Source: UBA6115 sp964346355 (GTDB taxonomy: Bacteria > Bacillota > Clostridia > Christensenellales > Aristaeellaceae). Taken from it: a DNA stretch of 28,238 nt. The stretch is taken from positions 1 through 28,238 of the forward strand of contig CAYFUH010000020.1 of assembly GCA_964346355.1 (NCBI GenBank). Reading direction: 5' to 3'. Of the stretch, positions 1 through 7,696 are shown piece by piece; positions within the stretch are counted from its first letter, which is position 1; each line of letters begins with the position of its first letter. Both the position numbers and the translations under genes were made by a program. The notes under the pieces were generated by a model, which made no database searches, was not told the origin of the DNA, and saw only the letters and a list, made by a program, of their open reading frames with translations.

Positions 1-513
1 TTAGACCATCTCGATCAGCACGCGCTCGGAGGCGTCGCCGCGGCGGGGACCCAGCTTGTAGATGCGGGTGTAGCCGCCGGCGCTGTTCTTCTCTTCGTTG
101 CGCTTGCGATACTTGGGGCCGTATTCCCGGAAGAGCTTCTCTACCACGGGATGCTTGACATCCTTTGTGCGCTCACGGTATTCCGTGCGGCTCTCGTCGT
201 CCTTGCGGGGCTCGGGAATGTTGTACAGGTAGGCCAGCATCAAACGGCGTGCGTGCAGTTTGGAAGCGGCGTCGTTGACCACGTCAATCTTGACGATCTG
301 GCCTTTTTCGTTGTGGTATTCCTTGGTGGCGTCCACGGTGTTGTCGTACTCACGCACCGCGAGGGTCACCATCTTCTCCGCCACGCGGCGGACTTCCTTG
401 GCGCGGGCCAGGCTGGTCTCAATGCGGCCATGCCACAAAAGGTTGGTGACCTGGTTGCGGATAAGGGCCTTGCGCTTGTCGCTGGACAGGCCAAGCTTGC
501 GTTGCTGTGCCAT
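1..513 (-). CDS. rplQ: 50S ribosomal protein L17, long form
   Basis: L17 sits near the exit-tunnel opening of the large ribosomal subunit. The start (RKLGLSSDKRKALIRN), the central LHARR and the end (GGYTRIYKLGPRRGD) are L17 hallmarks. At 170 residues it is much longer than the 115-130 usual in Bacilli; the extra length lies in two charged insertions at about residues 55-84 and 99-119. It is the last gene of the super-operon, 34 nt after rpoA, with a good AGGAGG site. The stop codon is the first three bases of the window, so the gene is complete but any terminator lies outside. Confidence 0.97.
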   Translation of the reverse strand: MAQQRKLGLSSDKRKALIRNQVTNLLWHGRIETSLARAKEVRRVAEKMVTLAVREYDNTVDATKEYHNEKGQIVKIDVVNDAASKLHARRLMLAYLYNIPEPRKDDESRTEYRERTKDVKHPVVEKLFREYGPKYRKRNEEKNSAGGYTRIYKLGPRRGDASERVLIEMV

Positions 514-547
514 GTGGGTTTCCTCCTTAGCCTACTGGGGCGATTGC

Positions 548-1498
548 TTATTCTTCGTTGGAGCGCAGAGCCAGGCCCAATAGCCCCAGCTTATGCTCGA
601 CTTCTTCCAGGCTCTTCTTGCCCAGGTTGCGGACCTTCATCATGTCTTCCTGGGTTTTTTGCACCAGCTCTGACACGGTGTTGATGCCCGCGCGCTTCAA
701 GCAGTTGAAGGCGCGCACGGACAGGTCCAGCTCATCAATGGTCATCTCGGCGGTCTTGCTGCCCAGCTCGCTCTCCGCTTCCTCCTCAGGCATCGCCAGA
801 GGCGCGTCGGTCAAGTGGGTGAAGATGCCCAGTTGGTTGACCAGAATCTTGGCCGCCATGCCAATGGCCTCCTCCGGCGTGACGGAACCATTGGTCCAAA
901 CTTCCAGCACCAGCTTGTCATAGTCGGTGATCTGGCCCACGCGGGTGTCCTCTACCAGGTAGTTGACCTTGCGCAGGGGCGTGAAGATGGCGTCAATGGG
1001 GATCATGCCGATAATGGGCAATTCGGCGGGCTTGCTGCGCTCGGCGGAGACATAGCCAAAGCCATGCTCGATGGTGAGGGTCATGTGCAGCTTGGTGCCC
1101 TCAGACAGCGTGGCGATGTGGAGGTCGGGGTTGACGACTTCCACCTCGCTGTCCACGCGGATATCCGCCGCGGTGACAACGCCGGGGCCTTCGGCGATGA
1201 TTTCCACCTGCTTGGTGACATCAGCCAGCAAGCGGACGGACAGTTCTTTCAGGTTGAGGATCATCTCCGTCACGTCTTCCTTGACGCCGGGGATGGTGGA
1301 GAACTCATGCTGGACGCCTTCGATCTGCACGCTGGTGACAGCGGCGCCGGGCAGGCTGCTTAACAGGCTGCGGCGCAGGGCATTGCCCAGCGTGTGGCCA
1401 AAGCCGCGCTCCAGGGGCTCAACCACGAAGCGGCCATAGAATTCATCCTCACGGGATTCAACGCGCTCAATGCGCGGGCTGACGGATTCTGTGATCAT
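548..1498 (-). CDS. rpoA: DNA-directed RNA polymerase subunit alpha
   Basis: The alpha subunit dimerises to nucleate assembly of RNA polymerase, and its C-terminal domain contacts UP elements and activators. The 316-residue length is normal. The N-terminal domain (to about residue 230) carries the FVVEPLERGFGHTLGNALRR motif of the dimer interface. After an acidic linker, the C-terminal domain (about 250-316) contains the helix-hairpin-helix stretch VRNLGKKSLEEVEHKL. The gene follows rpsD by 46 nt and has an AGGAGG site 5 nt before ATG. Placement between rpsD and rplQ is standard for Clostridia. Confidence 0.98.
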   Translation of the reverse strand: MITESVSPRIERVESREDEFYGRFVVEPLERGFGHTLGNALRRSLLSSLPGAAVTSVQIEGVQHEFSTIPGVKEDVTEMILNLKELSVRLLADVTKQVEIIAEGPGVVTAADIRVDSEVEVVNPDLHIATLSEGTKLHMTLTIEHGFGYVSAERSKPAELPIIGMIPIDAIFTPLRKVNYLVEDTRVGQITDYDKLVLEVWTNGSVTPEEAIGMAAKILVNQLGIFTHLTDAPLAMPEEEAESELGSKTAEMTIDELDLSVRAFNCLKRAGINTVSELVQKTQEDMMKVRNLGKKSLEEVEHKLGLLGLALRSNEE

Positions 1499-1544
1499 GG
1501 TACCCTCCTGCTTTCTTCTTGACGGTAGTTGAAGGACAGGCTAA

Positions 1545-2171
1545 TTAGCGGGAGTAGAACTCGATGATCATGTTCTCCTGCAGCGCGAAGTCCACGTCGC
1601 TGCGCTCGGGCAGGCTGTCGACAGTGGCCTTGAGCTCATCGAAGTTGACATTCAGCCACTTGGGCAGAATGCGCGCGCTGCCTTCGCGCACGGCCTTGAA
1701 CAGGTCCATGTCGCGGCTGGAGGTGCCAACGGTGATCACATCGCCCTGCTTGATGGTGTAGGAGGGGATGTCGACCTTCTGGCCGTTCACCAGGAAGTGG
1801 CCGTGGTTGACCAGCTGACGGGCCTGGGCACGGGACGCGGCCAGACCTGCGCGGTACACCACGTTGTCCAGCCTGCGCTCAAGCAGCTGCAGCAGGTTCT
1901 CGCCGGAAACACCCTTCATCTTCAGCGCCTTTTGATAGGTGCGGTGGAACTGGGTTTCCAGCATGCCATACGCGCGGCGGGCCTTCTGCTTTTCACGCAG
2001 CTGGGTGCCGTACTCGCTCATTTTGCGCTGGCGGGCCTGGCCGTGCTGGCCAGGAGGGGTGGGGCGCTTTGCCAGGGCGCATTTCTGTGAGAAGCACTTC
2101 TCGCCTTTCAAAAAGAGCTTGGTGCCCTCACGACGGCACATACGGCATACGGAGCCGGTATTTCTTGCCAT
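1545..2171 (-). CDS. rpsD: 30S ribosomal protein S4, zinc-binding form
   Basis: S4 is a primary 16S rRNA binder that starts 30S assembly, and in several bacteria it represses its own operon by binding mRNA. At 208 residues it is full length. Cys9, Cys12, Cys26 and Cys31 form the zinc site of the C+ form of S4. The S4 RNA-binding domain starts at about residue 97 (RLDNVVYRAGLAASRAQARQ). It lies 15 nt after rpsK. In Bacillus rpsD is elsewhere and autoregulated; here it is inside the alpha operon, as in many Clostridia. Confidence 0.98.
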   Translation of the reverse strand: MARNTGSVCRMCRREGTKLFLKGEKCFSQKCALAKRPTPPGQHGQARQRKMSEYGTQLREKQKARRAYGMLETQFHRTYQKALKMKGVSGENLLQLLERRLDNVVYRAGLAASRAQARQLVNHGHFLVNGQKVDIPSYTIKQGDVITVGTSSRDMDLFKAVREGSARILPKWLNVNFDELKATVDSLPERSDVDFALQENMIIEFYSR

Positions 2172-2186
2172 GTGGGTTTCTCCTTC

Positions 2187-2585
2187 TTACACTCTTCTGC
2201 GCTTGGGCGGGCGGCAGCCATTATGGGGAATCGGGGTCACGTCTTTGATCATGGTGACCTCCAGGCCGGCCGTCTGCAGGGACCGGATCGCGGCTTCACG
2301 CCCGGAGCCCGGGCCTTTCACCAGCACATCCACGGTGCGCAGCCCAAATTCGGCGGCTGCTCTGGCAGCTGTTTCCGCGGCCATCTGCGCGGCGAACGGC
2401 GTGGATTTCTTGTTGCCGCGGAAGCCCATCCCGCCCGCGGATGCCCATGAAAGCGCGTTGCCCATGGTATCCGTGATGGTCACGATGGTATTGTTAAAAG
2501 ATGATTGGATATGCACCACGCCGCGCTCAACGAGCTTTTTCTCACGGCGCCGGCGGGATACCCGTTTAAGAGAAGGTTTTGCCAT
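2187..2585 (-). CDS. rpsK: 30S ribosomal protein S11
   Basis: S11 is part of the 30S platform and helps form the mRNA exit/Shine-Dalgarno cleft. The 132-residue protein has the conserved core GVVHIQSSFNNTIVTITD and the typical C-terminal KDVTPIPHNGCRPPKRRRV. Its basic N-terminus (KRVSRRRREKK) is usual in Firmicutes. It is 40 nt downstream of rpsM with a GAGGAAAAGA-type ribosome binding site. Confidence 0.98.
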   Translation of the reverse strand: MAKPSLKRVSRRRREKKLVERGVVHIQSSFNNTIVTITDTMGNALSWASAGGMGFRGNKKSTPFAAQMAAETAARAAAEFGLRTVDVLVKGPGSGREAAIRSLQTAGLEVTMIKDVTPIPHNGCRPPKRRRV

Positions 2586-2625
2586 TCTTTTCCTCCATAC
2601 CGCTTAATGGGTGTTTGTCGTAGCC

Positions 2626-3000
2626 TTATCTGGCCTTTTTCTTGCCGGTTACCTGGCGCTTGGGGCCTTTGCGTGTGCGCGCATTCTGCTTGGTGTTTTG
2701 CCCGCGCACAGGCAGGCTGCGGCGATGGCGGATCCCACGGTAGGAACCAATCTCCACCAGGCGTTTGACGTCCATGGAAATCTCACGGCGCAAATCGCCT
2801 TCGACCTTCACATGATGCTCGATATACTCGCGCAGTTTGCTGATGTCGTTCTCACTCAGGTCGCGGACACGGATGTCCGGGCTGATTTCGGTTTCCGCAA
2901 GAATTTTCTTGCTGGTGGTCGGCCCAATCCCGAAGATATAGGTCAGGCCGGTTTCAATGCGTTTGTCTCTTGGTAAGTCAACGCCTGCTATACGTGCCAT
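2626..3000 (-). CDS. rpsM: 30S ribosomal protein S13
   Basis: S13 is in the 30S head; its C-terminal tail contacts P-site tRNA and its body makes an intersubunit bridge. The protein is 124 residues, begins MARIAGVDLPRDKRIETGLT and ends in the basic tail (GPKRQVTGKKKAR). The helix-two-turn-helix signature IRHRRSLPVRGQNTKQNART is intact. The ATG is preceded by TTTGGAGGTG. It is separated from rpmJ by 133 nt, the largest gap inside the cluster. Confidence 0.98.
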   Translation of the reverse strand: MARIAGVDLPRDKRIETGLTYIFGIGPTTSKKILAETEISPDIRVRDLSENDISKLREYIEHHVKVEGDLRREISMDVKRLVEIGSYRGIRHRRSLPVRGQNTKQNARTRKGPKRQVTGKKKAR

Positions 3001-3133
3001 GTGCTGGGAACACCTCCAAATTTACTGCTTGTTGATTAGCTGCTCATCAGCCAAATATCTATGATGGCGCCGCACGGTCCTGAATCAATTCAGGCAGCCG
3101 CCCGCGCAGCGAACCATGCCAAAGAGGAACCCC
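3001..3133 (-). other. rpmJ-rpsM intergenic spacer with hairpin
   Basis: This is the longest non-coding gap within the cluster. It contains an inverted repeat at 3079-3094 (6-bp arms CCTGAA/TTCAGG, 4-nt loop) in a locally GC-rich context, then an A/T-richer stretch up to the rpsM ribosome binding site. No T-run follows, so it is not a simple terminator. It could be a leader for the alpha-operon part or an RNA processing site; no known r-protein leader is recognised here. Confidence 0.3.
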
Positions 3134-3247
3134 TCAGCCTTGCCGTTGCTTGTGCTTGGGGTTTTCGCAAATGATCATCACGCGGCCTTTGCGGCGGATG
3201 ATCTTGCATTTTTCGCAAATCGTTTTAACAGATGGACGGACTTTCAT
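3134..3247 (-). CDS. rpmJ: 50S ribosomal protein L36, zinc-binding form
   Basis: L36 is the smallest ribosomal protein and helps fold 23S rRNA near the peptidyl-transferase region. Reading the minus strand from the ATG at 3247 gives 37 residues beginning MKVRPSVKTICEKCKIIRRK and ending PKHKQRQG before TGA. Cys11, Cys14, Cys27 and His32 form the CCCH zinc site of the C+ form. The ribosome binding site is GAGGTTATCCC. It lies 22 nt after infA, the normal position. Confidence 0.96.
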   Translation of the reverse strand: MKVRPSVKTICEKCKIIRRKGRVMIICENPKHKQRQG

Positions 3248-3269
3248 GGGATAACCTCCTCAGTGTGGC

Positions 3270-3491
3270 TCAGTTTTTGCTGCGCCAAGTAATGCGGCCT
3301 CTTGTCAGGTCATAGGGGGAAAGCTCGATGGTCACCTTGTCCCCCGGATAGATGCGGATGAAGTTCATGCGCATTTTGCCGGAGATGTGCGCCATGATGC
3401 GGTGTCCGTTGGCTAATTCAACGGAGAACATGGCGTTTGGCAGGGCTTCTACCACTTTGCCTTCGATTTCGATAACGTCACTTTTGGACAA
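3270..3491 (-). CDS. infA: Translation initiation factor IF-1
   Basis: IF-1 is an OB-fold protein that blocks the 30S A-site during initiation. The family length is 72-73 residues, and starting at the TTG at 3491 gives exactly 73 (SKSDVIEIEGKVVEALPNAM to GRITWRSKN). An in-frame upstream ATG would add 24 non-homologous residues (TFACFSNPCKTRPIKTPPKG...). The TTG is preceded by AAAGGAGG with 7-nt spacing, which settles the start. A TTG start may keep output low relative to neighbours, which is inference. Confidence 0.96.
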   Translation of the reverse strand: MSKSDVIEIEGKVVEALPNAMFSVELANGHRIMAHISGKMRMNFIRIYPGDKVTIELSPYDLTRGRITWRSKN

Positions 3492-3498
3492 ATAATTG

Positions 3499-3506
3499 CC
3501 TCCTTT
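3499..3506 (-). promoter_or_regulatory. Shine-Dalgarno site fixing the infA TTG start
   Basis: AAAGGAGG on the minus strand lies 7 nt before the TTG at 3491 and overlaps the TAA stop of the KOW-domain gene (3505-3507). The next in-frame ATG lies about 70 nt further upstream inside the KOW gene, so this site identifies the TTG as the real start of infA. Confidence 0.85.
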
Positions 3507-3792
3507 AGGCGGGGTTTTGATGGGACGGGTCTTGCAGGGGTTTGAGAAACATGCGAATGTCATGATCCGTCACAGTTTTTTGGTCGGAGGATGCGCTCAG
3601 GCCGGACATCTCGTGCCCAATGGCCCGCAGGTGCTTCCGTCGCTTTTTCTTCGGGCGCGAAAGCGGGCGCAGCCCACCATTGGCGACCAATACGAAATCA
3701 GCGTCCAACTCACATAGTACCACAAATACTCTGCCCTTGTCACGCCCTTTTAGGGAAATCGCGGCGATTCCGCTTTTTATTTCCGGCTTCAT
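3505..3792 (-). CDS. Small KOW-domain RNA-binding protein
   Basis: This 95-residue basic protein has a KOW motif at about residues 5-33 (GIAAISLKGRDKGRVFVVL), the RNA-binding fold of L14e/L24-type proteins, followed by a lysine/arginine-rich segment (RPKKKRRKHLR, residues 46-56) and a polar tail. Similar small proteins sit between map and infA in many Bacillota. The precise role is not known to me; binding rRNA or the ribosome is an inference from fold and position. It starts 8 nt after map and its Shine-Dalgarno (GGGAG) lies inside the end of map. Confidence 0.85.
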   Translation of the reverse strand: MKPEIKSGIAAISLKGRDKGRVFVVLCELDADFVLVANGGLRPLSRPKKKRRKHLRAIGHEMSGLSASSDQKTVTDHDIRMFLKPLQDPSHQNPA

Positions 3793-3800
3793 CGCAGGGC

Positions 3801-4568
3801 TTACTCCCAGGTGAACCCGGGCAGGGTCAGAATCTCGGGCAGGCCGTCTTCCGTCACGGCGATGGTGTGCTCATAATGGGCACAGGGCGAGCCGTCCACC
3901 GTCTTGATGGTCCAGCCGTCCTCCATCTCCTTCACCTGCCAGCCGCCCATGGAAATCATGGGTTCTACAGCCATGGTCATGCCGGGGCGAAGGCGCGCGC
4001 CGCGTCCGGGCTCCCCGAAGTTGGGAATGGACGGGTCCTCGTGCATGCTGCGACCGATGCCGTGTCCGGTCAAATCCCGGATGACACCGTAGCCATAGGC
4101 TTCTGCCAGCGTTTGCACCGCGTGGCCGATGTCACTCACCCTGCCGCCGTTCACAGCGGCCTTGATGCCTGCAAAGAAGCATTCCTCGGTGACTTCAATC
4201 AGCTTTTGCTGCTGGGGGCTGATGACGCCCACGCCCACGGTGAAGGCGCTGTCCGCGTGCCAGCCGTCCAGGATCAAGCCGCAGTCGATGGAGAGGATGC
4301 TGCCCTCTGTTAACACCTGGCTTTCCGCAGGGATGCCGTGGACCACCTCGTCATCCAGGCTTGCGCAGATGCTGGCCGGGTAACCCCGGTAGTTAAGAAA
4401 GGAAGGGATGGCGCCAGCCCGGTGGATGAGCTCCTCCGCGTAGGCGTCAATCGCGGCCGTGGTTTCCCCCGGGCGGATGACCTCGCGCAGTTTGCCCATG
4501 ATCTCGTGCAGCAGTTTCCCGGCGTCGCGCATCTTGTCCAGCTGCGCGTCGTTTTTGATGGAAATCAT
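3801..4568 (-). CDS. map: Methionine aminopeptidase, type I
   Basis: It removes the initiator methionine from nascent proteins after deformylation. The 255-residue pita-bread-fold enzyme has all metal ligands: Asp95 and Asp106 (SIDCG...GWHAD), His169 (TGHGIG), Glu202 (AVEPM) and Glu233 (YEHT). His78 in VVHGIP is the conserved active-site histidine. There is no N-terminal SEC-C zinc extension, so it is a type Ia-like short form. The ATG overlaps the adk stop as ATGA (4 nt), indicating translational coupling. Confidence 0.98.
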   Translation of the reverse strand: MISIKNDAQLDKMRDAGKLLHEIMGKLREVIRPGETTAAIDAYAEELIHRAGAIPSFLNYRGYPASICASLDDEVVHGIPAESQVLTEGSILSIDCGLILDGWHADSAFTVGVGVISPQQQKLIEVTEECFFAGIKAAVNGGRVSDIGHAVQTLAEAYGYGVIRDLTGHGIGRSMHEDPSIPNFGEPGRGARLRPGMTMAVEPMISMGGWQVKEMEDGWTIKTVDGSPCAHYEHTIAVTEDGLPEILTLPGFTWE

Positions 4569-5194
4569 GCCTTAAACCCCAGCGCCTCTTTGATCAGCTG
4601 ATGGTCCACCTCGATGCCTTCTTCGGCGGAGACCGCGTGCAGCAGGCCTTCCTGCTCGTAGTGGGCAATGAGGGGCGCGGTTTGTGCCTCGTACACCTTC
4701 AGCCGGTTTAAGATGGTGTCCGGCTGGTCATCCACCCGGTGGATGAGCGGGCCGCCGCAGGCTTCACAGGTGGTTTTGCCATTAAGGCGGCTGATGTGGT
4801 AGGTGGCGCCGCAGTCCTTGCAGACACGGCGGCCGCCCAGGCGGCCCAAGATGACCTCGTTGCCGGCCACCAGGTCAATCACCGCGTCAATGTTGGTGAT
4901 GGCCTTGAGGGCTTCCGCCTGCGGGATGGTGCGGGGAAAGCCGTCTAAGATGAAGCCGTTTTCACAATCCGGCTGCGCAAGGCGCTCCTTCACCATGCCG
5001 ATCACCACGTCATCGGGCACCAGCTCACCCGCGTCGATGTGTTTCTTCGCGGCCATCCCCAGGGCGGTTTGCCCCTTGATGTGCGCGCGCAGCATGTCGC
5101 CGGTGGAGATCTGGGGGATGTTCAACTCCTCCCCCAGCAGCTTGGCGTGTGTGCCTTTGCCCACGCCAGGCGGTCCCAAAAAGATGATGTTCAT
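4565..5194 (-). CDS. adk: Adenylate kinase, zinc-LID form
   Basis: It interconverts ATP + AMP and 2 ADP, balancing cytosolic adenylates. In its 209 residues it has the P-loop GPPGVGKGT (7-15), the AMP-binding STGDMLRA (30-37) and DGFPRT (84-89). The LID domain carries Cys125, Cys128, Cys143 and Cys146, the four-cysteine zinc site of Gram-positive enzymes. It lies between secY (15 nt gap) and map (4 nt overlap), the standard Bacillota order. Confidence 0.98.
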   Translation of the reverse strand: MNIIFLGPPGVGKGTHAKLLGEELNIPQISTGDMLRAHIKGQTALGMAAKKHIDAGELVPDDVVIGMVKERLAQPDCENGFILDGFPRTIPQAEALKAITNIDAVIDLVAGNEVILGRLGGRRVCKDCGATYHISRLNGKTTCEACGGPLIHRVDDQPDTILNRLKVYEAQTAPLIAHYEQEGLLHAVSAEEGIEVDHQLIKEALGFKA

Positions 5195-5209
5195 AAGACC
5201 CCCCTGGGC

Positions 5210-6511
5210 TTACAGGAAGCCCTTGTAGTTGCGCATCACCAGCTGTGCTTCCACCTGACGCATGGTCTCCAGGGATACGGACACAGCGATGAGCATGGAG
5301 GATGCCGCGAAGGGGATGCGGACATTCTGCCAAACGGACAACAGGGTGGGCAGGGTGGCCAAAATGGCCAGGAAGATCGCGGCGAACAGTGTCAGGCGCT
5401 TGGAAATACGCGCCAGGTAGGACACGGTGTTGGCACCCGAGCGGATGCCGGGGATGTTGCCGCCCTGCTGCTGAATGTTCTTGGCGATGTCCTGCGGGTT
5501 GAAGGAAATGGACGCGTAGAAGTAGGTGAAAGCCAGAATCAGCAGCGCGGTCACGATCAGGTTCAGGGGCGCGCCCTGGCCCATGTTGGCGTTCCACCAC
5601 TTATAGGCGGCGGAGTTGACACCGAACATGGCGATGATCGTGCCGGGGAAGGCCATGAAGGAATACGCGAAGATCAGGGGCAGCACGCCGACTGACAGCA
5701 CCTTCATGGGGATGTGGGTGGACTGGCCGCCGTACATTTTCCGGCCGACCACACGCTTGGCGTACTGCACCGGGATGCGGCGCTCGCCCAGGTCGATGAA
5801 GGTGACAACGGTGATGAGAATCAGGGTGGTCACAATCAAAATGAGGAAGCCGGAGATGGTGGTGCCGTAGCGGGTGATGCCCAGCACATCGGTGAAGGCC
5901 GTTAAGAGGCCTGAGAAGATGTTGGAGATGATGCCGGCGAAGATCAGCAGGGAGATGCCGTTGCCGATCCCGTTGGCGGTGATGCGCTCACCAATCCACA
6001 TGGCCAGGGAGGTACCGCCCGCCATGACCACACCAATGGTGATCAGGCCGAAGGTGCTGTTGTACCCGGCCTGCAGCACGCGCTGGCCGGTGACGGGGTC
6101 CGTCTGGTTGTTCAGCGCGGCGATGATGCCGATGGCCTGGATGGCCGCCAGCACGACGGTGGAGTAGCGGGTGATCTTGTTGATCTTTTCCTTGCCCTCC
6201 TCGCCGCCTTCCTTGGACAGGCGCTCCAGCGCCGGGATGGCGATGGTGAGCAGCTGGATGATAATGCTGGCGTTAATGTAGGGGGTGATGCCCATCGCCA
6301 TGACTGTCATCTGGCTGAAGGATCCGCCGGTCATCATGTTGACCAGGCCAAGCATGTCATACTGCTCAGCCAGCGCGCGGACCACTTCGGAGTTAATGCC
6401 GGGAACCGGAATGACGCCCACCAAGCGGAAGATGAGGAGCATCATAAAGGTGTAGAGCAGCTTTTTCTTTAACTCAGGCACCTTCCAGGCATTGCGAAGC
6501 GTTTCCCACAT
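5210..6511 (-). CDS. secY: Preprotein translocase subunit SecY
   Basis: SecY is the pore of the SecYEG channel in the cytoplasmic membrane. The 433-residue protein has the hydrophobic pattern expected for ten transmembrane helices. It begins with the cytosolic WETLRNAWKVPELKKKLLYT. The ribosome/SecA-contacting loops are recognisable: one with ERRIPVQYAKRVVGRKMYGG and one with GNIPGIRSGANT. The C-terminus is VMRNYKGFL. It begins 1 nt after the stop of rplO, so it is translated from ribosomes loaded on the L15 message. Confidence 0.98.
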   Translation of the reverse strand: MWETLRNAWKVPELKKKLLYTFMMLLIFRLVGVIPVPGINSEVVRALAEQYDMLGLVNMMTGGSFSQMTVMAMGITPYINASIIIQLLTIAIPALERLSKEGGEEGKEKINKITRYSTVVLAAIQAIGIIAALNNQTDPVTGQRVLQAGYNSTFGLITIGVVMAGGTSLAMWIGERITANGIGNGISLLIFAGIISNIFSGLLTAFTDVLGITRYGTTISGFLILIVTTLILITVVTFIDLGERRIPVQYAKRVVGRKMYGGQSTHIPMKVLSVGVLPLIFAYSFMAFPGTIIAMFGVNSAAYKWWNANMGQGAPLNLIVTALLILAFTYFYASISFNPQDIAKNIQQQGGNIPGIRSGANTVSYLARISKRLTLFAAIFLAILATLPTLLSVWQNVRIPFAASSMLIAVSVSLETMRQVEAQLVMRNYKGFL

Positions 6512-6512
6512 G

Positions 6513-6953
6513 TCAGACCTCCTCGGCCTTGCCGCCGGCCTGCTCGATCTTTTCCTTGGCAGAGCTGGTGAAGCGTTGGACCTGTACGGTCAGCGGGCGG
6601 GTGAGTTCGCCTGTGCCCAGGATCTTCACGCCGTCACGCAGGTTTTTCACCAGGCCCGCTTCCTTGAGCAGGTCCACAGTGACCACGGTGTTTGGCTCGA
6701 AGATTTCCAGCCGGCCTAATGCGACCTCAGTATATTCCTTGCGGAAGATGTTGGTGAAGCCGCTCTTGGGGATCCGGCGCATCAGGGGCATCTGGCCGCC
6801 TTCAAAGCCGGGGGCCTTGCCGCCGCCGGAGCGCGCCTTGGCGCCCTTGTGGCCCTTGCCCGAGGTTTTGCCCAAGCCGCTGCCGGGGCCGCGGCCTAAG
6901 CGCCGTTTTTTGGTTTTAGAACCCGGCGCGGGTTGCAGTTCATGTAATTTCAT
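6513..6953 (-). CDS. rplO: 50S ribosomal protein L15
   Basis: L15 is a late-assembly protein of the large subunit. The 146-residue protein has the long glycine/lysine/arginine-rich N-terminal extension (KLHELQPAPGSKTKKRRLGR, then repeated GxGSGxGKTSGKGHKG) that threads into 23S rRNA, and a globular C-terminal domain. It lies 15 nt after rpmD and 1 nt before secY. Confidence 0.98.
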   Translation of the reverse strand: MKLHELQPAPGSKTKKRRLGRGPGSGLGKTSGKGHKGAKARSGGGKAPGFEGGQMPLMRRIPKSGFTNIFRKEYTEVALGRLEIFEPNTVVTVDLLKEAGLVKNLRDGVKILGTGELTRPLTVQVQRFTSSAKEKIEQAGGKAEEV

Positions 6954-6968
6954 GAGGAAGCCCTCCTA

Positions 6969-7151
6969 TCACTCGTTGATTTCCTCGACCTTGACCATGT
7001 GCTTGACCGTGAAAACCTGGCCGCGCACGCTGGGGATGTCGTCTCTGATGACGCTCTGGCCAATTTTGCGCAGGCCGAGCGCTTCAATGGTGGCTTTGTG
7101 CTTGGGCATGCTGCCGATAGGGGACTTTTGTAGTGTAATCTTTAACTTCAT
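6969..7151 (-). CDS. rpmD: 50S ribosomal protein L30
   Basis: L30 is a small large-subunit protein present in the spc operon of most bacteria. The 60-residue sequence (MKLKITLQKSPIGSMPKHKA...) shows the family core IGSMPKHKATIEALGLRKIG and the end VRGQVFTVKHMVKV. The ribosome binding site is GAGGGACAGC. It is 11 nt downstream of rpsE. Confidence 0.96.
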   Translation of the reverse strand: MKLKITLQKSPIGSMPKHKATIEALGLRKIGQSVIRDDIPSVRGQVFTVKHMVKVEEINE

Positions 7152-7162
7152 GCTGTCCCTCC

Positions 7163-7681
7163 TCAGCCCAGAATCTCTTCGACGGTTTTGCCGCGCAGCT
7201 TGGCCACCTGCTCAGGAGAGCGCAGGAGCTTGAGCCCCTCGATGGTCGCCTTGACGGTGTTGATGGGGTTGCTGGTGCCGTAGGACTTGGTGCGGATGTC
7301 CTTGACGCCCGCCAACTCCAGCACCGCGCGGGCAGCGCCGCCTGCGATCACGCCGGTACCTTCGGGCGCGGGCAGGATGACGACCTTGCCAGTGCCGAAA
7401 TACCCGGTGATCTCATGGGGCACGGTAGTGCCGGATAAGGGGACGGTGATCAGGTTCTTCTTCGCGTCCTCAACAGCCTTGCGGATGGCCTCGGGGATTT
7501 CCGCGGCCTTGCCCATGCCGGCGCCGACGCGGCCGGCCATATCACCCACCACGACTAAGGCTGCGAAGCGGAAGTTACGTCCGCCCTTAACAACCTTCAC
7601 GACGCGGTTGATGTTAACTAATCTCTCTTGAAATTCGCTCTGTTCTTCGCGATCGCGGCGATCTCTGTCTCTGCGTTGCAT
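7163..7681 (-). CDS. rpsE: 30S ribosomal protein S5
   Basis: S5 lies at the back of the 30S subunit and affects decoding accuracy and mRNA helicase activity. In its 172 residues the N-terminal double-stranded-RNA-like domain carries the diagnostic NRVVKVVKGGRNFRFAALVV and GRVGAGMGKAAEIPEAIRKA; the C-terminal domain has GVKDIRTKSYGTSNPINTVK. The N-terminus (QRRDRDRRDREEQSE) is unusually rich in Arg/Asp, a disordered tail. It is 15 nt after rplR. Confidence 0.98.
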   Translation of the reverse strand: MQRRDRDRRDREEQSEFQERLVNINRVVKVVKGGRNFRFAALVVVGDMAGRVGAGMGKAAEIPEAIRKAVEDAKKNLITVPLSGTTVPHEITGYFGTGKVVILPAPEGTGVIAGGAARAVLELAGVKDIRTKSYGTSNPINTVKATIEGLKLLRSPEQVAKLRGKTVEEILG

Positions 7682-7696
7682 CCTTCAGCTTCCTCC

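Noticed and set aside
3270..3563. IF-1 starting at an ATG at 3563 (97 residues)
   Set aside because: It would overlap the KOW gene and add 24 unrelated residues; TTG at 3491 with AAAGGAGG gives the canonical 73-residue protein.
5025..5600. Minus-strand 191-codon frame across adk and secY
   Set aside because: It is an out-of-frame reading of the two real genes.
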